Shown here: one piece after another, positions 46,237-55,643 of the stretch | Layout: every line of letters begins with the position of its first letter | How positions within the stretch are numbered: position 1 is the stretch's first letter | Origin: Physcomitrium patens | Taxonomy: Eukaryota > Streptophyta > Bryopsida > Funariales > Funariaceae | Direction of reading: 5' to 3' | Assembly: GCF_000002425.4 (NCBI RefSeq) | Contig: NC_037267.1 | Coordinates: 6,027,396 to 6,091,395, forward strand | DNA: 64,000 nt | Made by a program: the position numbers and the translations under genes | The notes under the pieces: generated by a model | The model's input: only the letters and a program-made list of their open reading frames with translations | What the model was told of the DNA's origin: nothing | The model's database searches: none

Positions 46237-46449
46237 TATCATGGACATATACATTTACCTCAATAGTTACTTATATGATTAGGTAGAAATAAATAAATAT
46301 AGATTAATTTCATAAAGTCTTCTAAAAAAGCTTTGTAGAAGCTTCATAGATGTGGTTTTGACTTTAGATGTGTTTGTAGATGAGAAACTTGGCACACAAG
46401 CTAATCACATGTTGGTAGCTTCAAGAATAATTTAACTCTATATAGTAGC
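46237..46449 (+). repeat. CV-C 3' LTR, first part
   Basis: TATCATGGACATATACATTT, aligned with 39807 onward. It is interrupted at 46449 by Gyp-F and continues at 55129. Confidence 0.8.
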
Positions 46450-47240
46450 TGTGATTGTCATTTTACTTATTCTATAATTCCTTCCACAATAAACATGTAT
46501 AGGAAAATTTGAACACAGCAAAAGACTAAGTGCATGAGTTTCACTTATTAGGGTCACACAATTAACTATATTCCGAACCACTAAAATACTAAAAAATACT
46601 ACAATGCTTCCTCCCAGTAACAATACTCCTTCATCAATTGATAACCACAATGTACAACCCTGCACTCTCAAAAGACCGCTCAAAACTCAATAAATTCCAT
46701 CCAACACCAAGAATAACAAACTTCACTCCAACCAATCTGAATTCACAGAATTCTTATAATCATAGACATCCTTTGTTGAAACATACACACACAACTCTCA
46801 ATAAACAACAATCATAATCTTCCATCCATAATCAATCTTCCAATAACTTCTCATATAATTCAATCACTCAGTACTCCAATTACATAATCAATAATTCATA
46901 AATCAATCTCTGATTTATTCCACACACTCACTTCTAAGTATTCACAAACTATCCATTACTCTTCAACAACAAAGAAAACAAAAAAAAAATAAAAAATAAA
47001 AACAAAAACAAAGAGGAGGTACCAAGCTTAACCCCGGCTCATGACTATCACTGTCTAGCCCCCCGACAAACTTCTACAACTCCTATATAATTGCTATTAA
47101 TTTCCAGATTCTAACCGTAATCTTATAATAATCACTTTTAATAACTGAATCAATCATCTGTCTTCCTAAACTAACTGTTCTATGGACTATTTGTTTATTT
47201 TACCAATATCTTACAAAAACAAACTAATATCTATTCTACA
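46450..47240 (-). repeat. Gyp-F 3' LTR
   Basis: 791 bp, nearly the same as 54350-55123. The next bases (47241-47253, minus strand ...ggagtggggcta) are the polypurine tract, identical to that of Gyp-D. Confidence 0.87.
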
Positions 47241-47379
47241 TAGCCCCACTCCTATCTGTACAGCATCCTTGCAAACACACAATTGATTCCTATTTAAAAA
47301 CTATTTAACAAAATTCTATAAAATTACTAATTCCTCTGGCCCACCCAATTAATCATTTGTTGCATTATCAAATGTAGGT

Positions 47380-49022
47380 TCCACCGATTTTGGTTCTAAA
47401 TTCAAATTCTCCACCTCTTCTAATCCGTCTATCGATTCTTTCTTTAGCTAGTTTGATAGATCTTCATTATACTCACCCAATTCATGGACTTGAGCCTCCA
47501 GTTTCAAGATCTAGGCATCACGAAGTTCCAACTGATACTGTTGCTAACTCATCCACTCTAGAATATCTTCAATTGACACTTGAGATTGACTTCTCACTGT
47601 TAACTCTTCCGTCAATTTTGTCACCTCAACTTGTAAAACTTCGATTTCAAACCTCAACTTTTCTATTTTACATCTAGATTGGTCACTCAATACTTCTTTC
47701 TCTTTCGTCAATAACTTAGCCTTGTCTCCTTCCGCCTGCAACTGGCATTTGAGTTTCTCCCATTCCAAATCCCATGTCTTGTGATTCTGGATCAATTCGT
47801 CCTGTTGTCCTTCCACAATTCGTAAGATGTGTTTTTTTTCTTTCGTCCAAGACTCATATTGGTGAACCCATTTTTGCTCCAATACCAGCTTGGATTTTCC
47901 AATTTCATTTATCATCCATTCTTGCTCTTCAATTCTTTGATTTTGCTTTGATATCACCTTCTTACTGTCCTCTAAATCCCGTTTGCTACTGCCTTCTACA
48001 TCCAATGTTTGCACCATACAATGTATTTATGAAATATGCTTCAATAAAATATTCTTAAGAAGTATTCCTTTGGATAATTGACCTTGTGGAAATGCCAACT
48101 GATTAATATCCATCGAAATTGGGGTTTCATTCTCCTCCTCTACTGCTAAACAAATTCCAACCCATTCTGATTCAATAACTGGAACGACTCCTTCTGCCAC
48201 TGTACGACTTCACTCTCCAATTTTATATATTACATCCACGGTATTGATATTTTATACCAACAAATTTCGTTCTCTCTATGGAGACACTAGCACTGGTACA
48301 TGACTGTCCTCTACTGGCGTTGTTTGATGCAATGTGTGCACGATCACAGCATATACATAATTAAAACAAAGCAAATAAGTGAATTTCTCCAATTTCTACT
48401 TGGCTCCTATCTCCGAATGAATACAAGTGACTACGTATGTAGCCTATTTGAACACCATCCCTTCCAATGCCCCTACCGCTGCATACAATAACCGTTTGGA
48501 CATATATGTGGGATGTCAGTACAATCCTAACCGCTTCACTAAAAAACGAAACCATTCCACGAGTTTTGGTGAAATTACCTCAGTAGTCCGCCAACCTTGG
48601 CTTCTCTCAAAGGCCGACATACCTTCCTTGAAATATCTTCCTAGATTGAAGTTGCTTGAGTCATCAGCTCCTATCACAATTTCTCCAATGAGAAGACACA
48701 GCACTTTTTCTAAGATTGTTCTATCAATCCCGATAATTTGTCCTTGTACCACACTCGATCCATCCTTCGGGTCGTAATTCGTAATATATTCCTCCACTAA
48801 TGACACATTAATTGATGGTAAGTAATTTGACAGGTGTAAAAATTGGAACAACTGTGCACTCCAAAAGTCTTTTATTCTTTTCGACGTCCAGCAGATATCC
48901 AATTTCATCGGCTCCATATTGGTAACAATTATCACAGAAGGTGGTTTTGATGCGCGTCTAGCTCTGACATTTTGGCCATTGTCCTCTTTATTTGTAGCTC
49001 GCTTTGTACTTTCAATTGCCAT
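47380..49022 (-). pseudogene. Gyp-F extra ORF downstream of integrase, coiled-coil protein
   Basis: Starts at ATG 49022 (MAIESTKRATNKEDNGQNVR), open to 48516 and then, after stops, 48017-47544 and a tail to about 47385. That is some 540 codons in all, sense with the element and between integrase and 3' LTR. The first part (about 60-168) looks globular: TSKRIKDFWSAQLFQFLHLS, then VVQGQIIGIDRTILEKVLCL, similar in feel to capsid-like or plant transposon-associated domains, but I cannot name it. 48017-47600 is a strong coiled coil rich in Glu, Lys, Gln and Leu, ending EDILEWMS. Gyp-D keeps the tail of the same ORF. It lies in the env position but has no signal peptide or membrane segment. Confidence 0.6.
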
Positions 49023-49480
49023 GATGCTCCCTCTCTCAAACTCTTAACTAGAACTACTACGCTCAAAAACGTAAGAAATACAAGAAGTAGCAATCTCAGA
49101 AAACAACTAAGAATGACAATATAGAATGACCTCTAACTGGTGCCCCACTCCTATTCTCTTACTATCGGTGATCATGACAACATATTACCCATATTGTCCA
49201 TTTCTCACCTCCGTCCCATCTGACACATTAATAATTACTAACTATCTTTTCAGTTGCTTCTACACCCTAACGCACTTATACCATATTTAGGTCTACCTTG
49301 TATCCATTCGAAGTCACTCCTCAAAAAAAAAATGAAAATCCATCTCGAGTTTTATGTATTATATAAACGTAATTGGTTCCCGTTAATGCGAGTACTAAAG
49401 CGATGGCCTATAAAATCCTCCAATTGAACAGACCTATTGGAAAAACCTTCAATCATCCGATACGGCCTATGCCAACAAAC

Positions 49481-50683
49481 TTAAAAAATTTTCGAAAAAT
49501 AATTAAATCGGCTATCGTACAGTAATACCAAATCATTGGGCATAAAAATCTTTGGACGTAGTTTACTATCATAGTAACTCTTCCTCCATTGTTGAATTGC
49601 CTCTATGTAGAAAAGAGTTGTAGCCCATATTTCATCCAATTCTTCCAATTTTGCCAACCGAGAATGTAATGACTCTTTGTCATTGAGTCGTTTATCCAAG
49701 GCAATCCATAAACTTTGAACCTCTAACTCGATGGATAAAATTACCTCTTGACCGTAAACTAGTTGAAACGGAGTAGAGTTGGTAGTTACTTTATATGCGG
49801 TGCAATATGCCCATAAAGCCGCAAAGAGTTTGGGCTCCCAATCGATACCTGTCCCCGAAATTGTCTTAGTCAAGACCTTGCACAAAATTCCGTTAGTCTT
49901 TTTCATTTGTCCATTAGCACGAGGATGATATGGAGTGATTTTTTGATGCTTAATCTCATATGTGTTCGTCAAGGCAGCTATGGTAGCATCTAGGAAATGG
50001 GTGCCGCGATCGCTAATCAATTCCTTCGGACACTCAAATCGAGTTATAATATTCTCGTATAGAAACGTAGCCACCATATTGGCATTATCATGGCGGGTAG
50101 TAAGAGCCTCTGCCCATTTTGTTACATAGTCCGTGGCGACTAAAATATATCACTTCTGGCCAAGTTTTGATGTTGGTGCGATGGGACCGACAAAATCAAT
50201 ACCCCATTTTTTGAATGGTGCATATGTCAAGATTAGAACTAATGGTATGGTGGAAATACCTGTTGGTCGACCAATTTGTTGATAGGGATCACAACGATGA
50301 ACGAATTGGTGTGCATCAAAAAACATTGTAGGCCACCAATATCCGGCCATTAAAGCCTTGCGAGCAGTACTATCTCTCGTAAAATGACCACCACAACTAT
50401 CCAAATGGCAACCTTTGAGAATCGATTGTACTTCACTTGAAAAGATACAGCGACATAAAATGCCATCTTTACCTTGTTTATACAAAGCATCGCAAATCAT
50501 TGTATATGGGGTACTCTTTAGAATGAGTCGCTTCTTAAGCTTCTCAGTGAAAGTCAGCAAAAAAGTGTGGAAGGTCAGAAATTGAATGATTTTACTATAT
50601 TCACGGAAAATCACATCCACCACAAATAATTCGACGTCAGGAAGAGCATCCGAAACAAGCTCGTTGCCGAGAATATTAGACAA
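49481..50683 (-). pseudogene. Gyp-F integrase
   Basis: 50683-50150: zinc domain (H...H, then a C-x2-C of which one Cys is CDPYQ) with GYWWPTMFFDA, and the first Asp in KWGIDFVGPI. 50077-49481: second Asp in ELISDRGTHFLDA, third position ANGQMKKTNG where the usual Glu of ERTNG is Lys. Then LWAYCTAYKVTTNSTPFQLV and YGQEVILSIE. The catalytic Glu is lost and a stop lies between the two pieces. No chromodomain follows. The WAYxTxYKxTT...TPFxLVYGxE string is typical of plant non-chromovirus Gypsy integrases. Confidence 0.85.
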
Positions 50684-50722
50684 CCGGGATAAATGATCAG
50701 CATTGGCATGTTTCTTCCCAAG

Positions 50723-51016
50723 TCATACGACAATCGTAAAATTAAACTCTTGTAAGAGTAAGATCCATCGAGCAATGTGCCCACTCAATTGAGGCTTATT
50801 AATCATATATTTGAGGCCATCATAATCCACATAAAAAATAAATGGATACCCAAGCAAATAGTACTGAAATTTTTGAACTGAATATATTATACCCAACGCT
50901 TCTCGTTCAGTAGTAGTGTAATTGTGTTCAGTAGCCACCAATTGCCGATTGGCATAATAGATAGAATGATTCAGATCCTTGTCATTCTTCTGACTTAACA
51001 CCGATTCAATAGCCAC
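50723..51016 (-). pseudogene. Gyp-F RNase H
   Basis: 97 codons: SVLSQKNDKDLNHSIYYANR, then NYTTTEREALGIIYSVQKFQ, then YYLLGYPFIFYVDYDGLKYM. These are the classical Gypsy RNase H motifs. The preceding catalytic Asp region lies upstream in a broken frame near 51040-51060. Confidence 0.8.
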
Positions 51017-51059
51017 ATTGGATGCATCAATGTATAGATGAAAGGGCTCTGTCTAACGA

Positions 51060-51932
51060 GGAGCCACCAATATTGGTGCAGAGACCAATTTTGACTTCAA
51101 TGCTTCAAAGACTATGATACACTCCATGGTCCAGATGGAACTAGTCCTATCTCACGGAGGTTTTTTTAGTAAGTTCGTTAAAGATTGACAAATAACTGCA
51201 AACAAATGAATGAATCTTCCATAATAACTGACATGGCCCACAAATCCATGAGCATTAGAGACCGTCTCTGATAGGGGCAAGTTCATTATATACTGCACTT
51301 TGTCAGGATCTATAGCAATACCATGGCTGGAGACGATATGTCCTAATAATTTACTGGACGGAACACCAAATTGATTCTTCTCCGAGTTCAATGATATTCT
51401 AAACTTAACGCACCGAGCCAAATATTTGCTCAAATAATTAAGATGATCATATTTTGTACTGAATGCACAAAAGTAATCTAAAAAGATCTCCATAAACGAC
51501 CGGATATAGTCTTAGAAGGCCTGAGTCATCACTCTCTAAAATGTGGTTGGGATATTATATAACCCAAAAGGCATCATGCGATAAGCAAATGTGCCTCAAT
51601 TCGTAGTAAAGGTTGTCTTAAGCTGGTCTATCGTTGCAAGTTGAACTTGATTATATCCGAAAAATCCATTGAGAAACAAATAACATTCGTGACTAGTTAC
51701 GGCATCCAATATACTATCTGTGAAGGGCAACGAAAAGTAATCCTTCTTGGTGGCTATATTAAATTTCCGGAAATCTTAACAAATGTGGATTTTTTCATTC
51801 TTTTTTGGCACCATCATGATTGGAAAAATTCACTCGCTATTCGATATCAGGTAAATAAAACCAATCGCAAGAAGCTTGTCTAATTCCTCCTTTACCATGA
51901 GGGAATATTTAGGATTAAGGCGATGTTGCCTA
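51060..51932 (-). pseudogene. Gyp-F reverse transcriptase
   Basis: Begins with [20 protein letters not shown] at about 51895 and downward, matching Gyp-D. It continues with stops through MMPFGLYNIPTTF and the catalytic region near 51495-51450, where FLDYFCAFS replaces the usual YLDDFxVFS (second Asp lost). Open piece 51493-51152 ends with RFIHLFAVICQSLTNLLKKP. Stops at several places. It joins directly to the desaturase fragment. Confidence 0.8.
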
Positions 51933-52323
51933 TGTCAGCTACATAGTGATCCTCTTTAAAACTTTGGAGAAGTCGATCCAGCAAATGCAACAAAATGGGC
52001 CTCGACTTCATCGGATTCCTATAGTACTCCCCTAGCAAAGGCTTGACAACTTCGATTGCCTCAATTAAGTGATAATGAGGAATCTGGGGAAACAATTGGT
52101 GCACAATATGTGTACCAATATCATGATGAATGATGTTAAAGATCCCGTAATCCCTATCAATTGTGGACAGCCCACCACGCATGTAATTCCACTCCTTGCC
52201 ACGGTACCAAGGAACCTTCTTTTTGTAACTATGATGGTGCATATACGTTATAGTGTCTAGTCACACTACATTTACCTAGTACGGCACCACATACAGCTTG
52301 AGTATCCACATCAGTCCCACCGC
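51933..52323 (-). pseudogene. Captured omega-3 fatty-acid desaturase fragment, C-terminal part
   Basis: On the minus strand: VGLMWILKLYVVPY, stop, then [60 protein letters not shown], then [13 protein letters not shown]. These are diagnostic for plant omega-3 desaturases of the FAD3/FAD7/FAD8 group. The third His box, normally HVxHH, reads HIVHQ, so one iron ligand is lost. The segment has no introns although the plant genes do, so it came from spliced mRNA. It is fused at about 51933 to Gypsy sequence upstream of RT, and continues across the solo LTR at 54170-54272. It is sense with Gyp-F. Confidence 0.9.
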
Positions 52324-54169
52324 TATCATAATGTGTGAAGTCTTGCTTGAGAATGCTCCGGGCACCTGGGTGTAGAAGGAAGAATAGAAATTTCGATAAC
52401 AAAATCCTAAATAGAATACTAACAATGCTCTAATTAGACTATAATAATGGTAAACAAACGGAATCAAATTCAAAACAACTCAAAGAAATTTCAAACAAAC
52501 AATAAAATTCTTAAAGAAATATTAGAATGATCACAAATTTTACTCAAATATATGTCAATTCAACCTTAATTTAATTCTAGTTAAAACCCTATTGAATTTT
52601 AGTCAACTTTAGACCAAACCTAATTAAATCTTAAACCTTAATAATTCCTAAATCCTAAGTCAAATCCTAAACAAATCTTAAATTAAACCCTATTCCAAAC
52701 CCTAAACCCTAAACCAACCCTAAATCAAATCCTAACCAAATCCTAATCCAAACCCTAAATCAAACCCTAACCGAACCTTAAATCCTAATCCAAACCCTAA
52801 TTCAACCCTAAACTCTAATCCAAATCCTAAACCCTAAACCAAACCTTAAATCAAACCCTAACCAAACCCTAGTCCAAAATCTAATCCAAATCCTAAATCA
52901 AACCCTAATCCAAACCCTAATCCAAATCCTAAACCCTAAACTAAACCTTAAATCAAACCCTAACCAAACCCTAATCCAAACCCTAACCAAATCCTAAATC
53001 CTAATCCAAACCCTAATCCAAATCCTAATCCAGACCCTAAACCGAATCCTAGCCAAATCCTAACCAAACCCTAAACCCTAATCCAAACCCTAAACCGAAT
53101 CCTAGCCAAACCCTAATCCAAATCCTAGTAATTCCTATGATAGATTTAAACCTCAATATGTAATGAATAAACCGTTGATCTCAATTCAAAATTTGCACAC
53201 TTCTTAAAAATCAAGTTCAAAACGAGTAAAAATATTTTGAAAAGGATCAAAGTTACCAAATTGACGAAAACCTCAAAAATGTGTTTGGGTATTAGCTGGC
53301 CTTCTTCTCCAATCTTGTTGCCAACCTTCCAGAGCCAATTTCTCTTCTTTGCGCCGTTCGATTGGTTTTAAATTTCTTACACATATAGAAAAACAAGTTT
53401 AATATCCTCTCACATAAGTTTTACTCCAATCCAACTAGTAGATTGCATGAAATCTTAAAAACCCTCACTGGACCTAAAATTCTACTTTTTGAGACCTTGA
53501 CTCACTTAAACCTCAATATCTCTCAGTTCAACCATTAGATCAAGCTCGAATTCACAACATGTATTCAATACAACTATAACCCAAAAAACTTCACCCGTAG
53601 ATCTACAACAAAACTCTCGAAATCACTCAAAACATAAATCCTATTTTATTTCATAAAATCCAAATCATCCGAAAAAAAAACTCAACTTTGCAAAGCTCTT
53701 ACAAATTCATATCAACTCCAAATCACCCAAAATCAATGCTTATAGAAATTCTATCCAACCTTCTCTCCAATCCCACTCTTTGATCTGCCAAAGAGTCTTG
53801 GAGTCGTCGTTGAGACTTGGTTTTGTGCCTCAGGGTCTAATTTCGACCCTGATTCATAACCGGCCCTCTCCGGGTATCAATATCTAGTTTTTCTAAGTAA
53901 CTTTTTTCTAGAATTTACTCTTAACTTTCTTCTAAAGATTCCTATATCATTTTTTTTCCCAATCTACTTTGATTTGCCTTACTTATGGTACTACAAAGTA
54001 AGTAGAAGTCACCTTTCTAAAAGGCAGTATTGATACCTTTTAATTTTTCTACCCCTTTGGCTATTAACTATATTTCTAAGATGATTTTTTCTAATACTTT
54101 GAACTAAGATCTCTTAAATTATAATAATCTCCATACTCTTTCACCTATTAATTGTATTACATCACGACA
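52324..54169 (-). repeat. Solo H-family LTR with telomere-like internal array, inside the desaturase fragment
   Basis: 1846 bp, TATCATAATGTG...CATCACGACA with a perfect 4-bp TSD ccgc at 52320-52323 and 54170-54173. Removing it and one TSD restores the desaturase reading frame exactly (...LSFA then VGLMW...). It is longer than other copies because of the array at about 52560-53130. Confidence 0.88.
52560..53130. repeat. Degenerate telomere-like array (CCCTAAA/CCCTAATCCAAA type)
   Basis: Mixed units 'aaccctaa', 'ccctaaaccctaa', 'aatcctaatccaaa' without strict periodicity. It occupies the same place within the LTR as arrays with other units at 37.02-37.45, 38.57-38.99 and 60.72-61.31 kb, so it is a part of this repeat family and not a former chromosome end. 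Confidence 0.75.
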
Positions 54170-54272
54170 CCGCGAAGCTGAGAGCTACAAGGCCTGCAAG
54201 CATTGCTGCCCAGCATGTTGTAGAAGTGATCTCATCCTTCGCCTCGCTACGAACAAATAGGTCACTCTTAGA
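54170..54272 (-). pseudogene. Captured omega-3 fatty-acid desaturase fragment, N-terminal part
   Basis: The minus strand encodes SKSDLFVRSEAKDEITSTTC, then WAAMLAGLVALSFA, the region before the last transmembrane part of plastid-type omega-3 desaturases (the SDLF...K(D)xxTSTxCWxAM pattern). No stop codons. It begins immediately beside the tRNA-Asp copy at 54273. Together with 51933-52323 it covers about 165 codons of the desaturase C-terminal half. Confidence 0.85.
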
Positions 54273-54343
54273 ATCGTTGTAGTATAGTGGTAAGTATTCC
54301 CACTTATCACGCGGGTGACCGAGTTTGTTCCCCGGCAACGGTG
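54273..54343 (+). other. Full-length tRNA-Asp-derived sequence at the primer-binding site of Gyp-F
   Basis: The plus strand reads as a plant tRNA-Asp(GTC) from its first to its last base. The acceptor stem TCGTTGT, D-arm AGTATAGTGGTAAGTA and acceptor 3' side GCAACGG match; CTA (for CCA) at 54344-54346 is followed by three bases and then the LTR at 54350. Differences from the family consensus are mostly G-to-A or C-to-T, with one base missing in the T arm. The anticodon region reads TTATCAC instead of CTGTCAC. In element sense only the first 18 nt should be present. It is not a functional tRNA gene. Confidence 0.85.
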
Positions 54344-54349
54344 CTAAAA

Positions 54350-55123
54350 TATGATTGTCGTTTTACTTATTCTACAATTCCTTCCAAAATAAACTTGTAT
54401 AGGGAAATTCGAACACATGGAAAGACTAAGCGCATGAGTTTCACTTATTAGGATCACACAATTAACTGTATTCCGAACCACTAAAATACTAAAAAATACT
54501 ACAATACTTCCTCCGAGTGACAATACTCCTTCATCAACTGATAACCACAATATACAACCCTGTACTCTCAAAAGACCGCTCAAAATTCAATAAATTCCAT
54601 CCAACACCATGAATAACAGACTTCACTTCAACCAATCTGAATTCACAGAATTCTTGTAATCACAGACATCCTCTGTCGAAACACACATACACAACTCTCA
54701 ATAAATAACAATCATAATCTTCCATCCATAATCAATCTTCCAATAACTTCTCATATAATTTAATCACTCAGTACTCTAATTACATAATCAATAATTCATA
54801 AATCAATCTCTGATTTATTCCAAAGATTCACTTCTCAGTATTCAGAAACTATCCATTACTCTTCAACAACAAAGAAAACAAAAAAAAAAAACAAAGAAGA
54901 AGCATCAAGCTTAACCCCGACTCATGACTATCACAATCTGGCCCCCCGACAAACTTCTACAACTCCTATATAATTGCTACTAATTTCCAAATTCTAACCG
55001 TAATCTTATAATAATCACTTTTAATAATTGAATCAATCATCCGTCCTCCTAAACTGACTATTCTATGGACTATTAGTTTATTTTACCAAGATCTTACAAA
55101 AACGAACTAATACCTATTCTACA
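54350..55123 (-). repeat. Gyp-F 5' LTR
   Basis: 774 bp, TATGATTGTCG...CTATTCTACA, partner of 46450-47240. The junction 'ctaaaa|TATGATTG' parallels 'ccaaaa|TGTGATTG' of Gyp-D. Confidence 0.87.
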
Positions 55124-55128
55124 CTAGC

Positions 55129-55464
55129 TTATAGAATAAGCTAACTGTATGGCACATACATAGATAACTTGCCTTGCAAGTTAAGACATGGAGATAACAA
55201 AGTCAACATGTTTTGGAATTCCTATAGGACATTGCCACATAGCTTCTAGTTATAAGTATATAAGGAAGCAAGAGTGAAGCCTTCTTCACTCTTGTCAATG
55301 CCGATCTAGTCTTTAGACTTGTTTCAAGTCTTTCTAATCTTCTTATTTTTGGCAATAGCCATTCTAGTTAATATTACATTACCTTTTGAGTGACTTTCTA
55401 GTTGTCTTCAATGACACAAGAGTGTATCAAGGATTCTCTTTTTTTGAGATTCATATCCTTGACA
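55129..55464 (+). repeat. CV-C 3' LTR, second part
   Basis: Continues the LTR from 'ttatagaataagctaac' and ends CCTTGACA, then the TSD taagg. It contains the R/U5 part that is missing in the 5' LTR. Confidence 0.8.
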
Positions 55465-55469
55465 TAAGG

Positions 55470-55643
55470 TAAGAATGAAGCCTATTTTATTTGACTAATG
55501 TCTTTTTTATTTTTAGTTTTATTTTAAGAGTTTCTTTTTTTTTAACTTTGACAATAGTCATTATAAATTAATATTATATATTCTTTTTTAATAAAAGAAG
55601 AGTGCATTAATCTCTTGGTATTTTATAATTTATGACCTTGATA
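55470..55643 (+). repeat. CV-G 5' LTR, third part
   Basis: Resumes with 'taagaatgaagcc', parallel to 'caagagtgaagcc' in CV-C, and ends 'gaccttgata'. The decayed primer site TGACAAGAAT follows at 55647. Confidence 0.65.

Larger units (their letters stand above)
46450..55123 (-). mobile_element. Gyp-F: Ty3/Gypsy element with host desaturase fragment in place of gag-protease
   Basis: LTRs 46450-47240 and 54350-55123 (TGTGATTGTC...ATTCTACA). Flanking gtagc (46445-46449) against ctagc (55124-55128), with tagc shared. In its own sense (minus): 5' LTR, full-length tRNA-Asp copy, desaturase cDNA fragment (interrupted by a solo H-LTR), RT, RNase H, integrase, large extra ORF, 3' LTR. No gag, zinc-knuckle or protease sequence is found. 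RT and integrase are of the same lineage as Gyp-D. With the solo LTR removed the element is about 6.8 kb. Several stops in pol show it is now dead. It is inserted in the 3' LTR of CV-C. Confidence 0.88.
39807..55464 (+). mobile_element. CV-C: old chromovirus with two large nested insertions
   Basis: Perfect TSD taagg at 39802-39806 and 55465-55469. 5' LTR from 39807 (TGTCACAAATAT), 3' LTR 46237-46449 plus 55129-55464 (...CCTTGACA). Internal gag, protease, RT, RNase H, integrase and chromodomain run on the plus strand in the same order as CV-A but with dozens of stops. A solo H-LTR (43875-45132) splits integrase, and Gyp-F (46450-55123) splits the 3' LTR. It is inserted in the LTR of CV-G. Unlike CV-A it has no extra ORF after pol. 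Confidence 0.88.

Noticed and set aside
51892..52473. A second host gene (desaturase) in the window
   Set aside because: It is a promoterless 3' fragment with a stop codon and a lost His-box residue, enclosed by Gyp-F LTRs and fused to RT and tRNA sequence.
52560..53130. Interstitial telomere or chromosome-fusion site
   Set aside because: It lies inside a TSD-flanked LTR whose sister copies have other arrays at the same place.
54273..54343. Functional tRNA-Asp gene
   Set aside because: The anticodon stem and loop are altered, one T-arm base is missing, and its position next to the LTR explains it as a primer copy.
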